A DNA stretch of 59,890 nucleotides from Amycolatopsis anabasis (GTDB lineage: Bacteria; Actinomycetota; Actinomycetes; Mycobacteriales; Pseudonocardiaceae). The stretch is taken from contig NZ_VTHK01000052.1 in the NCBI RefSeq assembly GCF_009765355.1, forward strand, positions 1 through 59,890. Reading direction: 5' to 3'. The position numbers and the translations under genes are program-made. Below are positions 56,986-59,890 of this stretch, piece after piece. The notes under the pieces are model-generated. The model made no database searches, was not told the DNA's origin, and saw only the letters and a program-made list of their open reading frames with translations. Numbering within the stretch: position 1 is the stretch's first letter; each line of letters begins with the position of its first letter.

Positions 56986-57597
56986 TCACCTCGCGATTCC
57001 GGTCAGGGTGTGCGTCCAGGTGAAACTGCCGTTGCTGCTGTAGTAGCTGTAGGTGGCCCAGTTGTAGCGGTTGCTCGACGGCCAGGGATCGCCCCAGTAG
57101 ACCCAGCTCTTGCTGGTGTCGTAGCCGTAGAGCACGTGCATGTGCCCGCCGCCGGAGCTCCAGCCGATCCGCGTTTCGATCGGCCGGTCGGCGCCGGTCT
57201 CGGATTGCACCGCCGAGTAGCTGACCCGCCCGTTGAGGTAGTTCCCGCTGTTGCGGAACCCGAGCTTGCCGAACGCGCGCTGCGGATCGGCGAGGGTGCC
57301 CTGCCGGTTGGCGCAGTCCGTTCCGGTTTCGTTGTGCGCCAGCTGGCAGAACCTGGTCTGGGTCACCGATGCGCCGTGGAACGCGGCGATCGTGTTGCCC
57401 GCGGCGGCCCAGCACCACTGGTTCTTCTGCTGGGCCTGCATGGTGATATCCGCCTGGTGGGCCGCCGGGATCGCGGCGGTCACCACCGGGGCCGGCTGGG
57501 CGGAAAGCGCCTCCGCCTGAGCCGGGGCTTGGAACAAGAGCCACATCGCGAGGGTCGCGGCGCCTGCGGCGCACGCTCGTGGCGAGATCAACGGCAC
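56986..57597 (-). CDS. Secreted papain-like cysteine protease (C70/AvrRpt2-type)
   Basis: 203 residues from GTG 57597 with GGAGG 6 nt upstream; the longer open frame is ignored. Signal peptide (AAGATLAMWLL-like, cut near APAQA). Catalytic Cys in QQKNQWCWAAAGNTIAAFHG, the QxxxWCWAA signature of papain-like C70 proteases; His in GGGHMHVLYGYD; Asp/Asn region in VYWGDPWPSSNRYNWATY. Two further Cys (FCQL, DCAN) may form a disulfide. Such domains occur in the plant-pathogen effector AvrRpt2 and in uncharacterised actinobacterial exoproteins. The target is unknown. Confidence 0.83.
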   Translation of the reverse strand: MPLISPRACAAGAATLAMWLLFQAPAQAEALSAQPAPVVTAAIPAAHQADITMQAQQKNQWCWAAAGNTIAAFHGASVTQTRFCQLAHNETGTDCANRQGTLADPQRAFGKLGFRNSGNYLNGRVSYSAVQSETGADRPIETRIGWSSGGGHMHVLYGYDTSKSWVYWGDPWPSSNRYNWATYSYYSSNGSFTWTHTLTGIAR

Positions 57598-57822
57598 GAT
57601 TGGCCTCCAATCGCCTGTGCAGGGAAACCCGCCTGGGGAGTGGTCCGCACAACCACCCGATCGGGGCGAGTGGTCACAACGGTGTTGAGGACGGTCACCC
57701 AGAGCAAGCAGGCGTCCGGAGGCGACGGACCGTTCCGGGCACACCCCGGAACGCGGAACGGTCGAAGGCCCGAGGTCAACCCGTCCAAAGAGGGGTCCGG
57801 AGCGGAAGGGCGCCTTGCTAGC

Positions 57823-57844
57823 GTGAACGTTCCGGGACGTTCAC
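57823..57844. promoter_or_regulatory. Palindromic candidate operator upstream of an XRE regulator
   Basis: GTGAACGT-TCCGGG-ACGTTCAC, perfect 8-bp arms, ending 36 bp before the start codon. The first 14 bases also occur in the palindrome at 37863. Confidence 0.5.
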
Positions 57845-57879
57845 CGACGCACGCCCACGGTCAGGTGAAGGGACTGGTG

Positions 57880-58875
57880 GTGACACCGGAACGGAACGCA
57901 CCCAAGCTCGCCGAACCCGCGCGGCGGCAACCGGCCGAGCCGCTGCCGAAAGTGCTGACCGACGCGCTGCGCAACGGCGAGTTCCACCAGGCGCTGCGCC
58001 TCGCGATCGCGCACCGCGGGCTTTCGCTCGCGCGGCTGCGCGCGCACCTCCAGCGCCGCGGCACACCGGTCGGGCAGTCCACGCTGAGTTACTGGCAACG
58101 CGGGATCCGCCAGCCCGAGGTGCCCAAGGCCCTGCCCGCGGTGCGGGCACTGGAATCGGTGCTCCAGCTGCCGCCGGACAGCCTGGTCCTGCTGGTCGGC
58201 CCCCGGATGTCTCGCGGGCGAGACCACCAGATGCCGGCGTCGTTCGCCGATCTGCGGCCCGGGGACATGGGCCCGATCGCCGACCGGCTGCTGACCGAAC
58301 TCGGCGCCTATCCCTCGACCAACCGGTACAACGCGGACCTCGAGGTGCTCTTCGTCCACGACACGGTGACCTTCGACGCCGAACACCGGCAACGCAGCGT
58401 GAACACCCGGCTGGTGACCCGAGCCCGGCGGAACGGGCCGGACCGGTACGTCACGGTCTACAACGGCGACGACGGGTGCCGGATCGAGGACGCGGAACTG
58501 ATCACCGCGGAGGGCTGCCGGGTGGGGCGGATGCGGCGGCACAGCGGGGAGGAGACCCTGGCCGTGGAGCTGCTGTTCGACCGCAAACTCGCCGAGGGCG
58601 ACATCCACGTGTTCTGCTTCGAGGTGCGCGACGATTCGGGCGCGGCCTCACCGGGATACTTCCGGATGTTCCGCGACCAGTGCGCGGGTTTCCTGCTGCA
58701 GTTCCGGTTCAGCCGGCGAGCCCTCCCGGCGCGCTGCACCCGCGAATTCCGCACCCGCGGCGACGCGGTGCCGCTCGAATCCGAGGACCTGATCTGCGAC
58801 ATCGGCGGCATGAGCAGCGCCTACTTCCGCGACGCGGGCCCCGGCCTCGCCGGAATCTCCGTGGAATGGACGTAA
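57880..58875 (+). CDS. XRE-like regulator with unknown C-terminal domain
   Basis: 331 residues from GTG 57880 (a GTG one codon earlier is equivalent; GGTGAAGGGA upstream). An N-terminal helix-turn-helix-like segment (about 35-95: LAIAHRGLSLARLRAHLQRRG, GQSTLSYWQRGIRQPEVPKAL) selects by the XRE pattern. The remaining 200 residues are beta-rich (EVLFVHDTVTFDAEHRQRSV, YVTVYNGDDGCRIEDAELI, HVFCFEVRDDSG), with four Cys. I do not recognise this effector domain. It is divergent from the protease pair, so it may control it through the palindrome at 57823. Confidence 0.8.
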   Translation: MTPERNAPKLAEPARRQPAEPLPKVLTDALRNGEFHQALRLAIAHRGLSLARLRAHLQRRGTPVGQSTLSYWQRGIRQPEVPKALPAVRALESVLQLPPDSLVLLVGPRMSRGRDHQMPASFADLRPGDMGPIADRLLTELGAYPSTNRYNADLEVLFVHDTVTFDAEHRQRSVNTRLVTRARRNGPDRYVTVYNGDDGCRIEDAELITAEGCRVGRMRRHSGEETLAVELLFDRKLAEGDIHVFCFEVRDDSGAASPGYFRMFRDQCAGFLLQFRFSRRALPARCTREFRTRGDAVPLESEDLICDIGGMSSAYFRDAGPGLAGISVEWT

Positions 58876-59145
58876 CCCGCCCGAAAGTGCCGCCACTTTC
58901 GGGCGAGCCCGCGACCGCACTTCGCCGCCGCCAAAGTGCCCTCCCGGTTTCGCCGAAAGTGCGCGCACTTTCGGGGTCACCAGCGCTTCGCTTACCGCGC
59001 TGCCCTTACCTCGCGACATCCGCTCGAGGAGTTCGCGGCCCGGCGGCTCCCCCTCCGGTTCGAAGGCGATCGGCTTGCCTTCCGCAACCATGCGCGCATG
59101 CCACTCGCGTGGAGTTTCCGCCCAGCCATCGGTCACCTGGCGCAT
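58648..59145 (-). CDS. Possible small protein whose frame runs into the repeat cluster
   Basis: A 165-codon frame. Its first 55 residues look protein-like (DGWAETPREWHARMVAEGK, GEPPGRELLERMSRGKGS). It then runs through the palindrome cluster (PKVRALSAKPGG, PKVAALSGG) and 228 bp antisense into the XRE gene. The start lacks a ribosome binding site. Either the true gene was truncated or extended by the repeat, or the frame is fortuitous. Confidence 0.35.
   Translation of the reverse strand: MRQVTDGWAETPREWHARMVAEGKPIAFEPEGEPPGRELLERMSRGKGSAVSEALVTPKVRALSAKPGGHFGGGEVRSRARPKVAALSGGLRPFHGDSGEAGARVAEVGAAHAADVADQVLGFERHRVAAGAEFAGAARREGSPAEPELQQETRALVAEHPEVSR
58879..58974. repeat. CCGAAAGTGC palindrome cluster
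   Basis: Hairpin GCCCGAAAGTG-CCGC-CACTTTCGGGC (58879-58904), a degenerate middle unit, and a perfect 22-bp palindrome with arms CCGAAAGTGCG / CGCACTTTCGG (58953-58974). It starts 3 bp after the XRE stop and probably terminates that transcript. Confidence 0.82.
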
Positions 59146-59188
59146 AGGGACAATTCCGCCATTCCGCGCAATCGGCTATCTTTCGCCG

Positions 59189-59617
59189 CTACGAGCGACC
59201 GCGGTGGCGGGCGCGGGATCTGGCGCGGGCGAGGGCGCGGCGGTGCTGGGCTTCGGCGGCTTCGCGGCGTTTGCGGGCCGCCTTGTTCTCGGAGACGCGT
59301 TCGGCGACCGATTCCCGCAGGGCGCGCTGGGCCGCGGTGCCCGGGCCCACGTCGTCCTGCAGTTTCTTCGCCAGTTTGGCGGCGCGTTTGGCGGTCAGCC
59401 GCGCGGACGGCCGCCGCGCGGCGGGCACCGCCGGGGCGGCGTGGGCTTCCCGCGACAGCGCGGAGAACTCCGGTCCCGCGGCGAACGCGGCCAGTTCGGC
59501 GTTGTTCGGTTCGGCGCCGAAGACATGACGGGCGGCGCGCACCAGCCCGTCCTCGTGGATCTCGTAGACCCCGACCCAGAACTGCCCGTCGTGGAAGACG
59601 GTGAACACACTACGCAC
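59189..59617 (-). CDS. YjdF-family (DUF2992) protein
   Basis: 142 residues from GTG 59617 (GGAGG 10 nt upstream). VFTVFHDGQFWVGVYEIHED and ARHVFGAEPNNAELAAF are the YjdF signature; the C-terminal half is a highly basic Ala/Arg/Lys helix, as in the family. In Firmicutes yjdF is controlled by an azaaromatic-binding riboswitch; I see no convincing counterpart here. Function is unknown. It lies between sahH and the XRE gene. Confidence 0.88.
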   Translation of the reverse strand: MRSVFTVFHDGQFWVGVYEIHEDGLVRAARHVFGAEPNNAELAAFAAGPEFSALSREAHAAPAVPAARRPSARLTAKRAAKLAKKLQDDVGPGTAAQRALRESVAERVSENKAARKRREAAEAQHRRALARARSRARHRGRS

Positions 59618-59831
59618 GGAAAACCCACCTCCAGGCATGACGAATCAGCCTGGCCGCACTGGTTTCCCTTCAGGTCTGGGACAACGAGCCGGGCCGGGTT
59701 TCCACCGGCGCCGACCGCCCGGACTACCTACCGGGCCGTGAGGTTCGTCCAGCCAAGAACGCCGGACAGTGTGCGGCACCCGCGCGGCGCCCGGCAACCC
59801 GATATCGGGGCCGGGCGCTCGCGGGCGCGGA

Positions 59832-59890
59832 TCAGTAGCGGTAGTGGTCGGACTTGAACGGGCCTTCGACGTCGACGTCGATGTACTCGG
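59832..59890 (-). CDS. sahH: Adenosylhomocysteinase, C-terminal fragment
   Basis: The minus strand reads EYIDVDVEGPFKSDHYRY then TGA. This is the invariant end of S-adenosylhomocysteine hydrolase, where the C-terminal Lys and Tyr of KxxHYRY complete the NAD site of the neighbouring subunit. Only 18 codons are in the window. The neighbour fits, since sahH adjoins tmk in mycobacteria. Confidence 0.88.
   Translation of the reverse strand, partial: EYIDVDVEGPFKSDHYRY

Noticed and set aside
59639..59831. yjdF-type riboswitch upstream of the YjdF gene
   Set aside because: I could not trace the conserved architecture of that RNA in this stretch.

Overview
The window is high-GC actinobacterial chromosome, most likely from the Pseudonocardiaceae (Amycolatopsis-like). 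The grounds are the very high GC at third codon positions, fused kgd, whiB1, the sigR/rsrA pair, MtrAB-LpqB, a type VII-type small protein next to a YbaB paralogue, and an XRE-DUF5753/DUF397 pair. The species call is an inference from gene content. I see no phage, transposase, CRISPR, rRNA or tRNA.

Layout. 1-2.4 kb: minus-strand YbaB/EspC-like module with a GlcD-type FAD oxidase inside it. 2.7-6.4 kb: 2-oxoglutarate decarboxylase/dehydrogenase Kgd. 6.5-8.1 kb: XRE-DUF5753/DUF397 regulatory pair plus a divergent small Cys-rich protein. 8.1-9.7 kb: secreted subtilisin with P-domain. 10-13.4 kb: four-gene osmoprotectant ABC importer. 13.5-22.4 kb: bpsA-like polyamine enzyme, malic enzyme, sugar epimerase, cholesterol oxidase and small metabolic genes. 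22.7-41 kb: a block that follows the order of the M. tuberculosis Rv3219-Rv3240 region: whiB1, pdtaS, biotinyl carrier, rsrA, sigR, SRAP, rsgA, WS/DGAT, Rv3235-like, secA. It also holds a 24-codon gene for ribosomal protein bL37. 41-47.6 kb: hpf, comF, lpqB, mtrB, mtrA. 47.7-55.2 kb: a glycine-betaine demethylation island (ferredoxin reductase, Rieske ferredoxin, IclR regulator, dimethylglycine oxidase, sarcosine oxidase, a 58-codon coupled ORF, Rieske oxygenase). It sits between mtrA and tmk, which are neighbours in mycobacteria. 55.5-59.9 kb: tmk, a secreted papain-like protease with a membrane-anchored partner, an XRE regulator, YjdF and the 3' end of sahH; the genes between tmk and sahH look like a second insertion.

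Regulation that can be read directly. A GGGAAT-N18-GTT promoter lies in front of sigR, placed so that its transcript should begin at or beside an in-frame GTG that would give an N-terminally extended sigma factor. A CRP-type palindrome (CGTGA-N6-TCACA) lies upstream of whiB1. GTTGC half-sites flank both divergent promoters of the betaine island. Many genes have a TANNNT box 5-8 nt before the start codon, as expected for leaderless mRNAs.

The most unusual non-coding feature is the set of dispersed repeats, mostly at convergent gene ends. One family (five copies) can fold as a three-way-junction cloverleaf around GGGACC/GGTCCC and, alternatively, as one long hairpin. Other families are a CCCCCAATGC-centred palindrome, a 22-bp CGAGTCCCCCGTTTCGG tandem, a 21-bp tandem at 6.5 kb and CCGAAAGTGC palindromes at 58.9 kb. 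They look like terminators that have spread as repeats.
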